Positions 49,554 through 60,150 of a DNA stretch of 64,000 nucleotides are shown here, piece after piece. A model generated the notes under the pieces. It ran no database searches. It was not told the DNA's origin and saw only the letters and a list, made by a program, of their open reading frames with translations. The first letter of the stretch is position 1, and each line of letters begins with the position of its first letter. The DNA is from Shinella sp. UYSO24 (GTDB lineage Bacteria > Pseudomonadota > Alphaproteobacteria > Rhizobiales > Rhizobiaceae): the NCBI GenBank assembly GCA_902167985.1, contig CABHNZ010000012.1, positions 124,001 through 188,000 on the forward strand, written 5' to 3'. A program made the translations under genes and the position numbers.

Positions 49554-51261
49554 ATGCCCTACAAGATGTCCCGCGCCTCCTATGCCTCGATGTTCGGTCC
49601 GACCACCGGCGACAAGGTACGGCTGGCCGATACAGAGCTCTTCATCGAGGTGGAGAAGGATTTCACCACCTATGGGGAAGAGGTGAAATTCGGCGGCGGC
49701 AAGGTCATTCGCGACGGCATGGGCCAGAGCCAGGCGACACGCGCCGAGGGTGCTGTCGATACCGTCATCACCAATGCGCTGATCGTCGATCATACCGGCA
49801 TCTACAAGGCCGATGTCGGCCTGAAGAACGGCCGCATTCACGGCATCGGCAAGGCCGGTAATCCGGATACTCAGCCGGGCGTCAACATCATCGTCGGCCC
49901 ATCGACGGAAGCGATTGCCGGTGAAGGCAAGATCCTGACGGCCGGCGGCATGGACGCGCATATCCATTTCATCTGCCCGCAGCAGATCGAGGAGGCGCTG
50001 ATGTCCGGCGTCACCTGCATGCTCGGCGGCGGCTCCGGCCCTGCCCATGGCACGCTTGCGACGACCTGCACCGGCGCGTGGCATATCGAGCGGATGATCG
50101 AAAGCTTCGATGGCTTCCCGATGAACCTTGCGCTTGCCGGCAAGGGCAATGCCGCGCTGCCGGCGCCGCTCGAAGAAATGATCCTCGCCGGCGCTCGTCG
50201 CTGAAGCTGCACGAGGACTGGGGCACGACCCCGGCTGCGATCGACAATTGCCTCACCGTCGCCGATCAGTATGACGTGCAGGTGATGATCCATACGGACA
50301 CGCTGAACGAAAGCGGCTTCGTCGAGGATACGGTTGCCGCCATCCGCGGCCGCACCATCCATGCCTTCCACACGGAAGTGCGGGCGGCGGTCACGCGCCT
50401 GATATCATCAAGGTCTGCGGCAATCCGAACGTCATTCCGTCCTCGACCAATCCGACGCGGCCTTACACCGTCAATACGCTTGCCGAACATCTCGACATGC
50501 TGATGGTCTGCCATCACCTGTCGCCGTCGATCCCGGAAGACATCGCCTTTGCCGAAAGCCGTATCCGCAAGGAAACGATCGCGGCCGAAGACATTCTCCA
50601 CGATATCGGCGCCTTCTCGATCATCTCGTCGGACAGCCAGGCCATGGGCCGCGTCGGCGAAGTTGCGATCCGCACCTGGCAGACGGCCGACAAGATGAAG
50701 CGCCAGCGCGGCCAGCTGAAGGAAGAGACCGGCGATAACGACAATTTCCGCGTTCGCCGCTATATCGCCAAATACACGATCAACCCGGCCATCGCGCATG
50801 GCGTTTCCCATGAGATCGGCTCGGTCGAAGTCGGCAAGCGCGCCGACCTCGTGCTCTGGAACCCGGCCTTTTTCGGTGTGAAGCCGGAAATGGTTCTGCT
50901 CGGCGGCTCGATCGCAGCGGCGCCGATGGGCGATCCGAATGCCTCGATCCCGACGCCGCAGCCGATGCATTACCGCCCGATGTTTGCGGCCTATGGCAAG
51001 CTACGCACCAATTCTTCCGTGACCTTCGTTTCGCAGGCCTCGCTCGATGGCGGTCTGGCGGCGCGTCTCGGCGTGGCCAAGAAGCTGGTGGCGGTGAAAA
51101 ACGTCCGCGGTGGCATTTCCAAGGCCTCGATGATCCACAATTCGGCAACGCCGCATGTGGAAGTCGACCCGGAAACCTATGAAGTGCGTGCCGATGGCGA
51201 GCTCTTGACCTGCCAGCCGGCGACCGAATTGCCGATGGCGCAGCGCTACTTCCTGTTCTGA
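49554..51261 (+). CDS. ureC: urease alpha subunit UreC (two frameshifts)
   Basis: UreC carries the di-nickel active site that hydrolyses urea to ammonia and carbamate. The His pair of GGMDAHIHF (residues 136 and 138), the carbamylated Lys in LKLHEDWG, the [12 protein letters not shown] segment and VCHHL are present when two losses are restored, a T near 50195 and a G near 50378. The stretch is 1708 bases, so two added bases make exactly 570 codons, the standard length. The intact part [13 protein letters not shown] holds the last metal-ligand Asp. Confidence 0.97.
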
Positions 51262-51283
51262 AGCATAATTGAAAGTCGAAGAA

Positions 51284-51796
51284 ATGGACCATATCCATTC
51301 CTACCGCCCGGCCGGCGAGATCACCGATCCGCCGGTCGATACCGTGACGCTGCCGCATGACCTGCGCCATCTGCGCCGCAAGCTGCTGCATCTGTCGAAT
51401 GGCGGCATGGCGATGCTCGACCTGAAAGAAGCCGTGCTCTTTCATGATGGCGACCGGCTGGTGCTCGATAGCGGCGATACGATCGAGGTGAAGGCAGCGC
51501 CCGAAAAGCTCTTCGAGGTGCGCCCGCGCGATACGGTGCATCTGATCGAACTCGCCTGGCATCTCGGCAACCGGCATCTTTCGGCGCAGATCGAGGAGGA
51601 TCGCATCGTCATCCTGCGCGATCATGTGATCCGCTCGATGCTGCAAGGGCTCGGCGCCATGGTGCTCGATATTGAGGAACCGTTCCAGCCGGTGCGTGGG
51701 GCCTATCATGCCCATGGCGGGCATTCCCACGATCATCACAGCCATGATCACCATGATCATCACGGCCATGACCATTCCCACCACTCGCATGACTGA
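51284..51796 (+). CDS. ureE: urease nickel metallochaperone UreE
   Basis: UreE binds nickel and delivers it to the UreG/UreF/UreD complex. The fold is shown by [20 protein letters not shown] and [15 protein letters not shown], followed by [20 protein letters not shown]. The last 30 residues carry about 16 histidines in HDH-type repeats, the nickel-storing tail seen in some UreE. ATG 51284 gives the usual N-terminus; TTG 51269 is possible but unlikely. Confidence 0.93.
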   Translation: MDHIHSYRPAGEITDPPVDTVTLPHDLRHLRRKLLHLSNGGMAMLDLKEAVLFHDGDRLVLDSGDTIEVKAAPEKLFEVRPRDTVHLIELAWHLGNRHLSAQIEEDRIVILRDHVIRSMLQGLGAMVLDIEEPFQPVRGAYHAHGGHSHDHHSHDHHDHHGHDHSHHSHD

Positions 51797-51802
51797 GCGC
51801 GG

Positions 51803-52513
51803 ATGAGCGGTACACTGGATAGGTCTTCCGAGGCTTCTTCGTCGGGGGCGACCGGCAATACGCAGGCGCTGCTGCGGTTGATGGCATGGCTTTCACCGGC
51901 CTTCCCGATTGGCGGGTTCGCCTATTCGGGCGGGCTGGAACGGGCCGTGCATGATCGGTTGGTGACGGATGCGGCGGGTCTGACGGACTGGCTTTCGACG
52001 CTGATGGGCCATGGCGCGCTGTGGAATGATGGCGTGCTTCTCACCGAAGGCTGGCGCTGTCATGCCGATGGGGCGGGGCTTGCTCAGGCCTGCGAACTGG
52101 GGCTGGCGCTTGCGGGCTCGGCGGAGCGGCATGCGGAAACGCTGTCTCTCGGGCGCGGCTTTGCCTCTGCCGCTGCCGCATGGCCGGCGGATGTGTTTGC
52201 GCTTCTGCCGAAGGATGTGCCGTTTCCGGTGGCGGTCGGGGCTGTCGCTGCCGCTCATCGTGTGGGGCTTGATCAGGCGCTTGCGGCCTATCTGCATGCG
52301 GCCGTCTCGCAGGCCGTTTCGGCCGCGATCCGGCTCGGGGTCTGCGGGCAGGCGGATGGGCTTGGCGTTCTGGCCGGGCTTGAGGCGCGTATCGAAGGGT
52401 TTTCGGCTCAGGCATCGGTGCTGACGCTCGATGATCTCGGCGGCGCGACGGTGCAGGCGGAGATTTCCTCGCTCCGGCACGAGACACAGCATTCCCGGCT
52501 TTTCCGCAGCTGA
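51803..52513 (+). CDS. ureF: urease accessory protein UreF
   Basis: UreF is an all-helical protein that binds UreD and UreG and gates nickel delivery. The 236-residue protein shows [32 protein letters not shown] and the C-terminal [14 protein letters not shown], all typical. The first 20 residues are a variable leader. It starts six bases after ureE. Confidence 0.93.
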   Translation: MSGTLDRSSEASSSGATGNTQALLRLMAWLSPAFPIGGFAYSGGLERAVHDRLVTDAAGLTDWLSTLMGHGALWNDGVLLTEGWRCHADGAGLAQACELGLALAGSAERHAETLSLGRGFASAAAAWPADVFALLPKDVPFPVAVGAVAAAHRVGLDQALAAYLHAAVSQAVSAAIRLGVCGQADGLGVLAGLEARIEGFSAQASVLTLDDLGGATVQAEISSLRHETQHSRLFRS

Positions 52514-52557
52514 TCGCGGGACTAAGCTGGTCGCAATCTATGGAAAGGATTTTTGAG

Positions 52558-53169
52558 ATGAAATCGGCAAACGGGCCGCTTCGCGTCGGTATCGGCGGGC
52601 CGGTCGGCTCCGGCAAGACGGCGCTCACCGAAAAGCTCTGCAAGGCGATGCGTGATGATTATTCGGTCGCCGTCGTCACCAACGATATCTACACGAAGGA
52701 AGATGCGGACGCGTTGGTGCGGATGCAGGCCCTGTCGTCGGATCGCATCGTTGGTGTCGAGACGGGCGGTTGCCCGCATACCGCGATCCGCGAGGATGCG
52801 ACTATCAATCTGCAAGCCATCGCCGGCCTCAACGAGCGGATTCCCGATCTCGACGTCGTCTTCATCGAATCCGGTGGCGATAATCTCGCGGCGACCTTTT
52901 CGCCGGATCTCGCCGATATCACCATCTATGTGATCTCCACCTGCCAGGGCGAGGAAATCCCGCGCAAGGGCGGGCCGGGTATCACCCGTTCTGACCTTCT
53001 CATCATCAACAAGAAGGATCTCGCGCCTTATGTGGGCGTCGATATCGATGTGATGGACCGGGATGCGTCGCGCATGCGCGAGATGAAGCCGCATGTCTTT
53101 ACAGACCTGAAACGCGGCGAGGGCGTCGATCATATCGTCCGCTTCCTGCAGGAGCAGGGCGGGCTCTGA
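52558..53169 (+). CDS. ureG: urease accessory GTPase UreG
   Basis: UreG is a SIMIBI-class GTPase that couples GTP hydrolysis to nickel transfer. The P-loop is [15 protein letters not shown], the metal-binding CPH is in [13 protein letters not shown], and the family segments [20 protein letters not shown] and [12 protein letters not shown] are intact. ATG 52558 after a purine-rich AGGA region gives 203 residues, the rhizobial norm. It ends the urease operon. Confidence 0.95.
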   Translation: MKSANGPLRVGIGGPVGSGKTALTEKLCKAMRDDYSVAVVTNDIYTKEDADALVRMQALSSDRIVGVETGGCPHTAIREDATINLQAIAGLNERIPDLDVVFIESGGDNLAATFSPDLADITIYVISTCQGEEIPRKGGPGITRSDLLIINKKDLAPYVGVDIDVMDRDASRMREMKPHVFTDLKRGEGVDHIVRFLQEQGGL

Positions 53170-53196
53170 GGTTCGCGAATCGTTGGTGAAAAAGAT

Positions 53197-53228
53197 GAGG
53201 CCGATGACCCCCACTTGTCATCGGCCTC
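53197..53228. terminator. terminator at the end of the urease operon
   Basis: GAGGCCGATGAC pairs perfectly with GTCATCGGCCTC over an eight-base loop. A T-run follows on the minus strand, so it should also end the Crp/Fnr transcript coming from the right. Confidence 0.75.
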
Positions 53229-53330
53229 CATCCCGCCGACCGCTCGTCAGCACCGGGCGGCGGGGCGCAGGTCCATCCACAGCGTCATACGGATGAACCT
53301 GCGATAAGGTTTTGGTTCTGCCCGGCCCAG

Positions 53331-54036
53331 TCAGAAATCGCGCAGTGCCTGCACGTCACCCACCTGGATCACGCGCCGCGCACGGTGACACCCGTCTTGC
53401 GCAGGCTGGAAAAGGCCCGCGACAGCGCTTCGGGTGCGAGGCCGAGCTTGCCGGCGAGAAGGTTCTTCTGGAAGGGAAGGCGGATCGCCGCCTGTCCGCC
53501 ATCGACGGGGCAGAGGCTTGCCAGATATTGCGCCACACGCTGGGGCGCGGTGAACAGCCGGTCGTTGGCGACGCAATCCATCGTGGTAATCAGATCCCGC
53601 GACAGAGAGGCCATCACGCGCGGGCGATTTCCGTTTCTTCGGTCGCAAGCTTGCGCACCGCTGCCATGTCGAAACGGGCAAGCGTCGCATTTTCTGCCGT
53701 CTGGGCGTGGAACGGGTAGGGGCCATCGGCATAGAGCAGGCATTCGCCAAAGGTCTCGCCCGGCGCGCAGATCCGGATATCGGCCTCGCGTCCATCCTTG
53801 TTCAGCCGGTAGAGCCGCACATAGCCGCCCAGAACGCAGTAGAAGGCATCGGCACGATCACCGGTGCGGAAGACCTGCCTGCGCGCGGCGAGGCTGACGA
53901 TGGTCATCGTCTGCATCATGCTCACGGTCGAGGCAGGGCTCAGCCCCTGCAGAAACCGCGTCTTCATCAGGACAGCCCGGTCCCGGCTGCTCAGCTTGGT
54001 GTTGTCGTTGATCATCTCCGCCACCTCCTCGCTCAT
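53331..54036 (-). CDS. Crp/Fnr-family transcription regulator (two frameshifts)
   Basis: The N-terminal part is a cyclic-nucleotide-binding-like beta-barrel (VFRTGDRADAFYCVLGGYVR, GETFGECLLYADGPYPFHAQ). The C-terminal part is a Crp winged helix (RVAQYLASLCPVDG, GLAPEALSRAFSSLRKTGV). The frame breaks near 53616 and 53374; one base added at each, in a G and a C, restores ARAVMASLSRDLI and RGRVIQVGDVQALRDF. No Fnr-type N-terminal cysteine cluster is seen, so direct oxygen sensing is unlikely. The start is set at 54036 (MSEEVAEMINDNTK). Confidence 0.87.
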
Positions 54037-54161
54037 GGCCCGTCGGATGTTGTTCGATGGGGAGAGGATAACAGGTCGGTGGTGGCCGCCTTTGACATCG
54101 ATCAACCGCCGGCAGGCGGTTGCATTTTTTCTCAAGGGTGCCTGATGGCGCGAAGGTGGAG

Positions 54162-57100
54162 CTACTCGGCCGGCGATGGCGGAAGGCGCAGGACACGGCC
54201 TCCTGCCTGAGCGCCCGGTTGGGCTCCCGATTGCGCGCCGGGCTTCTCGTCACTACGGCGGTCCGGTCCGTAGAACCGGTCTTCCAGCGTGGTGATGCGT
54301 GTGTCGCTGTCGCGGCTGCGGCGGGAGAGTTCTTCCGTCGAAAAGGTCTCGCCTTCCTCTTCCTTCTTTCCGACCATGCGGCCGAAGAGGCGGCCCATCA
54401 GGCGCGAGAGATCGTCCATGATCAGGAAGAAGGACGGTACGACGACGAGCGACAGTACGGTCGAGACGATGATGCCGCCGATGACGGCGATCGCCATCGG
54501 GGCGCGGAAGGAGCCGCCTTCACCGACACCGAGCGCAGACGGCAGCATACCGGCGGACATGGCAATCGAGGTCATGATGATCGGGCGGGCGCGCTTGCGG
54601 CCGGCCTCCACCATGGCATGCACCCGTTCCATGCCGTGCCGTTTCATCTCGATGGCGAAATCGACGAGCAGAATGGCGTTTTTCGTCACGATGCCCATCA
54701 GCATCAGGATGCCGATCAGGACCGGCATGGAGAGCGCATTCTGGGTGACGATCAGCGCCACCGCAACGCCGCCGATCGCCAGCGGCAGCGAGAAGAGGAT
54801 GGTGAAGGGCTGGATGACATCCTTGAAGAGCAGGATCAGCACGACGAGAACCAGAAGCAGGCCCATCAGCATCGCCTTGCCGAAATTGGCGACCATTTCA
54901 GCCTGAACCTTGGCATCGCCGCCGGCTGCGAGATGGACGGTCGGCGGCAGCTTGGTCTCTGCGACGATGCGTTCGAACTCGGCCGTCGCCGTGTCGAGCG
55001 CCGTGCCATAGGGCACGTCGGAGCCGATCGCCACGACGCGGTTGCGGTTGTTGCGCTTGATCGAGCTTGGGCCTTCCGAATAGTCGATATCGGCGATCGA
55101 ATAGAGCGGAACGGTGCCGTTCGACGCCGTCTTGATTTTCAGCGCGCGGATGGCGTTCAGGTCCCGGCGGGTATCGAGGGAAAGCTGGACACGGATCGGG
55201 ATCTGCCGGTCGTCGAGCGAGATCTTTGTCAGCTGTGCGTCGATATCGCCGATCGTTGCCACGCGCACGGTTTCGGAAATCTGCTGCGGGGTGATGCCAA
55301 GCCTTGCGATCTGGTCCTTGTGCGGGCGGATCTGCAGTTCCGGGCGGGGAAGGGCGCCGTCGGAGGAGACGTTGGCGAGGATGGGCGAGGCGCGCAGATG
55401 CGATTCCAAGAGGCTGACGGCCTCGTTCAGATCCTGTTCGTACGACGAGAGGAAGTTGAACGACAGGTCGCGCTCGGCACGGTCGTTGACCTTGGAGATG
55501 CGGACGTCCGGAATATCGCGCACGGCGGCAAAGATGTCGGTCTCGACATCCCATTGCGGTCTCGTGCGGCCGTTTTCCTGCATTTTCGGAACAAACTGGC
55601 CAATCAGCGGCAGGCCGCCAAGGCCCTTGTTGACGAGTGTCTTCACGAGCGAATGATCGATATTGCCGAGGATGACGCGGACGGTGGCGCGGCGCAGTTC
55701 GAGATCGCCCTTGGGCGAGGCGCCGCCGAGGACGAAGACGCTTTCGACGCCGTTGATGCCGCGCACGGCATTGTAGATGCGGTCCGTCGTCGTGGCGGTC
55801 TCTTCGAGCGAGGCGTTCGGCGGCAATTCGACCGAGAGGACGACGCGGGAGGAATCGTCCGGCGGCATGAAGCTGCCCGGCACTTTCGACAGAAGGAACA
55901 TCGAGCCGACGAGGAAGCCGATGGCGGCGAGCATCGTGGCATAGCGCCAGTACCATTTGCGCGTCGTGCCGGTGACAAGCCGCGTATAGGCGCGCATCAG
56001 CGCACCGTCATTATCCTCATGGTCTTCCATGCCGTCTTCGGCGCGCATCAGATAGGCGGCCATCAGGGGCGTGATGAGGCGGGCGACAGCGAGCGAGAAG
56101 AAGACGGAGAAGGCGACGGTCAGGCCGAACTGGATGAAATACTGGCCCGGAATGCCCGGCATGAAGGAGACGGGCACGAAGACGGCGATAATGGTGAAGC
56201 TTGTGGCGATCACCGCAAGGCCGATCTCGTCGGCCGCTTCCAATGCGGCGCGATAGGGCGTCTTGCCCATCTTGATATGGCGGGCGATGTTTTCGATCTC
56301 GACGATCGCGTCATCCACCAGAATGCCGGTTGCCAGCGTCAGCGCCAGAAACGAGACGAGGTTCAGCGAGAAGCCCATCTGGTCCATGATCCAGAAGGTC
56401 GGGATGGCGGAAAGCGGCAGTGCCACGGCTGCGATCAGCGTCGCGCGCCAGTTGCGCAGGAAGAGGAAGACGACGATGACGGCGAGAAGCGAGCCTTCCA
56501 TCAGCGTGTGAAGGGCTGCCTCGTAATTGCCATAGGTGAAATAGACCGAGTCATCGACCATTTCGATCGCGACGTCGGGATGCGCCTTGCGCAGGTCGGT
56601 CAGCGAGGTGGCGACGGTTTCGGCAACTGAAACTTCGCTTGCGCCCTTGGCGCGGAAAACGGCGAAGGTGACGGCCGGTGATCCATTGAAGCGCGAGAAG
56701 GATTTCGGCTCCTCATAGGTATCGGTGACAGTGCCGAGTTCGGACAGTTTGACGAAGCGGCCATTCGGCAGCGTGATCGTCGTATCGGCTAGCTGGGCGA
56801 CATTGCGGGCGTCGCCGAGCGTGCGGATCGTCTGCTCGTTGCCGCCCACCTGGCCGCGGCCGGAGCCGAGATCGACATTGACGCTGCGCAGCTGGCTGTT
56901 CACATCGGCGGCGGTGATGCCATAGGCGTCAAGCCGGCCGGGATTGAGCGAGACATGCACCTCGCGGTCGGAGCCGCCGTAACGGTCGATGCGGCCGATG
57001 CCGGGCTGGCCCTGCAGCGCGCGTTTCACCGTATCGTCGACGAACCACGAGAGTTCCTCGAGCGTCATATTGGGAGAGGAGACGGCGAAGGTCTGGATCG

Positions 57101-57509
57101 CCTGTCCCTCGACATCGACCTTGCTGACGATCGGCTCTTCGATGCCGGCGGGAAGCTCGCTGCGGATCTTGTCGATCGCGTCCTTGGTGTCCTGCACCGC
57201 CTCTTCGGTCGGCTTTTCTATGCGGAAGACGATGGTCGTCAGCGACTGGCCATCGGTGACGGTCGACTGGATTTCATCGATGCCGCTGATCGAGGCGACG
57301 GCATCCTCCACTTCCTTCGTCACCTGTGCCTCGAGTTCCGAAGGCGAGGCGCCGCTCTGGGTGACGGTGATCGCCACGACCGGAACGTCGATATTCGGGA
57401 AGCGTGTGATCGGCAGCTTGTAGAAGGCCTGCACGCCCATCAGAACGAGGAGCGCGAAGGCGAGAAGCGTGGCGATCGGATTGCGGATGGACCAGGCGGA
57501 AAAGTTCAT
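54162..57509 (-). CDS. RND-family efflux permease
   Basis: The 1115-residue protein has twelve helices in the RND pattern, opening MNFSAWSIRNPIATLLAFAL. It has two large periplasmic loops and the relay helix ILVDDAIVEIENIARHI with the two Asp residues that carry protons. The C-terminus is an unusual Gly/Ala/Gln-rich tail (GAQSGAQPGAQAGG) before RVLRLPPSPAE. The pump expels drugs, solvents or metabolites. It follows its adaptor gene by nine bases. No outer-membrane channel gene is next to it. The frame is intact over 3.3 kb. Confidence 0.93.
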   Translation of the reverse strand: MNFSAWSIRNPIATLLAFALLVLMGVQAFYKLPITRFPNIDVPVVAITVTQSGASPSELEAQVTKEVEDAVASISGIDEIQSTVTDGQSLTTIVFRIEKPTEEAVQDTKDAIDKIRSELPAGIEEPIVSKVDVEGQAIQTFAVSSPNMTLEELSWFVDDTVKRALQGQPGIGRIDRYGGSDREVHVSLNPGRLDAYGITAADVNSQLRSVNVDLGSGRGQVGGNEQTIRTLGDARNVAQLADTTITLPNGRFVKLSELGTVTDTYEEPKSFSRFNGSPAVTFAVFRAKGASEVSVAETVATSLTDLRKAHPDVAIEMVDDSVYFTYGNYEAALHTLMEGSLLAVIVVFLFLRNWRATLIAAVALPLSAIPTFWIMDQMGFSLNLVSFLALTLATGILVDDAIVEIENIARHIKMGKTPYRAALEAADEIGLAVIATSFTIIAVFVPVSFMPGIPGQYFIQFGLTVAFSVFFSLAVARLITPLMAAYLMRAEDGMEDHEDNDGALMRAYTRLVTGTTRKWYWRYATMLAAIGFLVGSMFLLSKVPGSFMPPDDSSRVVLSVELPPNASLEETATTTDRIYNAVRGINGVESVFVLGGASPKGDLELRRATVRVILGNIDHSLVKTLVNKGLGGLPLIGQFVPKMQENGRTRPQWDVETDIFAAVRDIPDVRISKVNDRAERDLSFNFLSSYEQDLNEAVSLLESHLRASPILANVSSDGALPRPELQIRPHKDQIARLGITPQQISETVRVATIGDIDAQLTKISLDDRQIPIRVQLSLDTRRDLNAIRALKIKTASNGTVPLYSIADIDYSEGPSSIKRNNRNRVVAIGSDVPYGTALDTATAEFERIVAETKLPPTVHLAAGGDAKVQAEMVANFGKAMLMGLLLVLVVLILLFKDVIQPFTILFSLPLAIGGVAVALIVTQNALSMPVLIGILMLMGIVTKNAILLVDFAIEMKRHGMERVHAMVEAGRKRARPIIMTSIAMSAGMLPSALGVGEGGSFRAPMAIAVIGGIIVSTVLSLVVVPSFFLIMDDLSRLMGRLFGRMVGKKEEEGETFSTEELSRRSRDSDTRITTLEDRFYGPDRRSDEKPGAQSGAQPGAQAGGRVLRLPPSPAE

Positions 57510-57518
57510 GGCCCGACC

Positions 57519-58805
57519 TCAATTGCCGATAGTCGTCGTGGCGGACTGGAGATCTGCGGGCTTGGCCGCGACCGGGCGGATATGGTCGCCATCGCGGACG
57601 AAGGCGCCGGCCTTGGCGACGACCTTGTCGCCGGCGGCAAGGCCATCGGCAATCTCCACATAGCCGCCATCCTCGATGCCGGTCGTGATTGCAACCTGAC
57701 GGACGGTGCCATCCTCCACCTTGCGGGCGGAAGAGCCTTTTTCGCCGGTCGTCACGGCGGCCAGCGGCAAGGCGAGCGTATCCTTCTCCTCGACGATGAT
57801 CTCGGCTGTCGCGAACATGCCGGCGCGGGCGCCGGTATCGTCGTCGATCACCACATGCACGGCGCCGAGTCTTGTGGTGGCATCGACAGTCGGCGAGACG
57901 AGGCGGACCTTGCCCTCGATGCGGATCCTGCCGCCGGCAACACTCACCGTAGCGCGCTGGCCGACCTTGACCTTCTGGATATCGGTTTCGGAAAGATCGG
58001 CGACAAGCTCGATCGCGCCGTCACGGATGACGGTAAAGAGCGGATCGCCGCTGCCATTGGCGATTGCGCCGATACGGGCGTTCTTGTCGGAAACAATGCC
58101 GGCGACCGGCGTCTTGACCGCGGTTCTCTCGAGCTTCAGATCGGTATCGGCAATCTGCGCCTCGGCGACCTTGACGTCGGATTCACCGACCGAGACGGTC
58201 TGTCTGGCCGCGTTCAGGCGGGCCTGCGCCACTTCATATTGCGCATTGGCGGTTTCGACCTGCGACTGGGTGTTGGTGCCGCTTTCGCTGAGTTTCAGGG
58301 CGCGGTCGCGCTGGCGGCGGGCATCATCGAGATTGGCCTGAGCTTCCACCACCTGGGCGCGGTATTGCGCGACATTCGCCTCGGCCTTGGCTTTGTTGGC
58401 CTGATACTGGCTCTTCTGCAACAGAAGCGCATCGTCGGTCAGCGTTGCAAGCACGCTGTTGGCGGTGACTTCGCTGCCGATATCGACATTCAGCGTCTTG
58501 ATCGACAGTCCATCGACAAGCGGCTGGATATAGACTTCATCGACGGGTTTCACCGTGCCGCTGGCGATGACGCGATCGGTCATGTGGCGCTTGACGACAT
58601 CGGTGACGACGATGGCGGGGAGGCGGGCCTCGTTCGGCTGCGCTGCGCCCGTTGCCGGCGCGGCGGGCTGCTGCTGCTCTGCCTTGTCTTGTGCCTGGGC
58701 GGGCAGGGACAGCACGGCAAGGCTTGCCGTGGTGAAGAGCGCGGCGATGGTGGCCGTCGAGAGGGCGGATTTCGGGCGGCGGTCGAAGGTGGTGCGGCGT
58801 GCCAT
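57519..58805 (-). CDS. RND periplasmic adaptor (membrane fusion protein)
   Basis: The 428-residue protein has a signal peptide (ending PAQAQ), a lipoyl/barrel half (TDRVIASGTVKPVDEVYIQP), a long alpha-hairpin (QYRAQVVEAQANLDDARRQR) and the beta-barrel (GIVSDKNARIGAIANGSGDP). It bridges the RND pump and an outer-membrane channel. The start at 58805 (MARRTTFDRRPKSAL) is chosen because the signal follows directly. It forms an operon with the permease gene. Substrates cannot be predicted. Confidence 0.9.
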   Translation of the reverse strand: MARRTTFDRRPKSALSTATIAALFTTASLAVLSLPAQAQDKAEQQQPAAPATGAAQPNEARLPAIVVTDVVKRHMTDRVIASGTVKPVDEVYIQPLVDGLSIKTLNVDIGSEVTANSVLATLTDDALLLQKSQYQANKAKAEANVAQYRAQVVEAQANLDDARRQRDRALKLSESGTNTQSQVETANAQYEVAQARLNAARQTVSVGESDVKVAEAQIADTDLKLERTAVKTPVAGIVSDKNARIGAIANGSGDPLFTVIRDGAIELVADLSETDIQKVKVGQRATVSVAGGRIRIEGKVRLVSPTVDATTRLGAVHVVIDDDTGARAGMFATAEIIVEEKDTLALPLAAVTTGEKGSSARKVEDGTVRQVAITTGIEDGGYVEIADGLAAGDKVVAKAGAFVRDGDHIRPVAAKPADLQSATTTIGN

Positions 58806-59108
58806 GCAATCAATTCCGGGAGAGCGATCAAATCGGTCAGGCCGGACCTTGCCGATGGCGCCCCTCCTCTGCGCAACCAGCCGGACAGAGGTGGTGGGGG
58901 CTTTGCCCGTTTGCAAGCCTGATCACAGATCGAGCTGCAACATCACCTCGGCTCCATCGCAGGCCCCCTCAAGGACAGGATGGATCGGTTGCGACGGTTT
59001 TACGTGGTTGCAGGGGGTAAATCAACCGGAGGGGATTTTGCCCGCGCTTGCGACAGTTCGGTCGCGGCACGGATATATGTCCCCTCCGGCAGTGTCACAG
59101 GGCGTCGA
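58806..59108. other. intergenic region between the efflux and transporter operons
   Basis: This 303-base gap follows the substrate-binding-protein gene (ending at 59109) and precedes the adaptor gene start. It is expected to hold a terminator and the adaptor promoter. I see no convincing ORF or strong hairpin. Confidence 0.3.
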
Positions 59109-60095
59109 TCACTTCACCGCAGCATCGGTGATTTCGGTCGTATAGGCGCCCTCGGGCTTCTTGGTGATGATCTTCTGGTCGGTCAGCGCCTTGACCGTGC
59201 GGTCATAGGTGGCCATGTCGAGCTTGCCGTTGCCGATCAGCTTTGCAACTTCGCCCATCATGCGCTTCTGGTGGTTTTCATCCTGGCCGCCATTGTCCAT
59301 GACGATCTCGGCCGCTTCATCCGGATGTGCCAGCGCATATTGCCAGCCCTTCATCGAGGCGCGGACGAACTTGACCATGTCCTCCTTGAACTTCGGATCC
59401 TTCAGCTTCGTCTCGTTGACATAGAGGCCGTCTTCGAGAAGGTCGATGCCGAGCTTGGTGTAGTTGAAGACGACGAGGTCTTCCGGCTTGAAGCCGGCAT
59501 CGATCGCCTGCCAGTATTCGTTATAGGTCATGACCGAGATGCAGTTTGCCTGTTTCTGGACGAGCGGCTGAACGTCAAAGCTCTGCTTCAGCACGGTCAC
59601 GCCATCGGCGCCGCCATCGGTCTTCAGGCCGAGCTTGTTCATCCAGGCGAAGAACGGATATTCGTTGCCGAAGAACCAGACGCCGAGGGTGTGGCCCTTG
59701 AAATCGGCTTCGGTCTTGACCGGGCCATCCTTCGGGCAAATCAGCTCGAGGCCGGATTTGGCATAGGGCTGGGCGATGTTGACGAGCGGAACGCCCTTTT
59801 CGCGGGCAACCAGCGCGCCGCCCATCCAGTCGACGATGACGTCTGCGCCGCCGCCGGCGATCACCTGTTCGGGGGCGATATCCGGGCCGCCCGGCTTGAT
59901 GGTGACGTCGAGGCCCTCATCCTTGTAGAAACCCTTGTCTTTGGCGACGTAATAGCCGCCGAACTGGCCCTGGGCGACCCATTTCAGCTGCAGCGTCACC
60001 TTGTCGGCGGCCATGGCCTGTGCGGCAGCAAGCGACATTACCCCCATGACTGCGCCAGCCATCAGGCGCTGCGCCAGCTTTTTCCCTTGTAGCAT
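59109..60095 (-). CDS. NMT1/ThiY-like ABC transporter substrate-binding protein (probable pyrimidine)
   Basis: The 328-residue protein has a signal peptide (ending QAMAA) and the ThiY/NMT1 start VTLQLKWVAQGQFGGYYVAK, with DKGFYKDEGLDVTIKPGG and GADVIVDWMGGALVA. This family binds hydroxymethylpyrimidine and related aromatics. The start at 60095 has GAGAGGG upstream. It ends a run with two permeases and an ATPase behind a dihydropyrimidinase gene, so uracil, thymine or a related pyrimidine is the likely ligand. Confidence 0.88.
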   Translation of the reverse strand: MLQGKKLAQRLMAGAVMGVMSLAAAQAMAADKVTLQLKWVAQGQFGGYYVAKDKGFYKDEGLDVTIKPGGPDIAPEQVIAGGGADVIVDWMGGALVAREKGVPLVNIAQPYAKSGLELICPKDGPVKTEADFKGHTLGVWFFGNEYPFFAWMNKLGLKTDGGADGVTVLKQSFDVQPLVQKQANCISVMTYNEYWQAIDAGFKPEDLVVFNYTKLGIDLLEDGLYVNETKLKDPKFKEDMVKFVRASMKGWQYALAHPDEAAEIVMDNGGQDENHQKRMMGEVAKLIGNGKLDMATYDRTVKALTDQKIITKKPEGAYTTEITDAAVK

Positions 60096-60150
60096 TGCGT
60101 TACCCTCTCTTGTTGCCCGGCCATCGAGGTGAGGCTCGGGATGTTGGCGC

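Noticed and set aside
49554..51261. ureC and the other split urease genes as pseudogenes
   Set aside because: Each defect is a one-base loss with all catalytic residues kept, and restored lengths are exactly typical. Decay would normally leave additional lesions.
54120..56630. Plus-strand ORF of 836 codons opposite the RND permease
   Set aside because: It is a shadow frame rich in Asp, Arg, His and Gly. The minus strand encodes an unmistakable RND transporter over the same bases.
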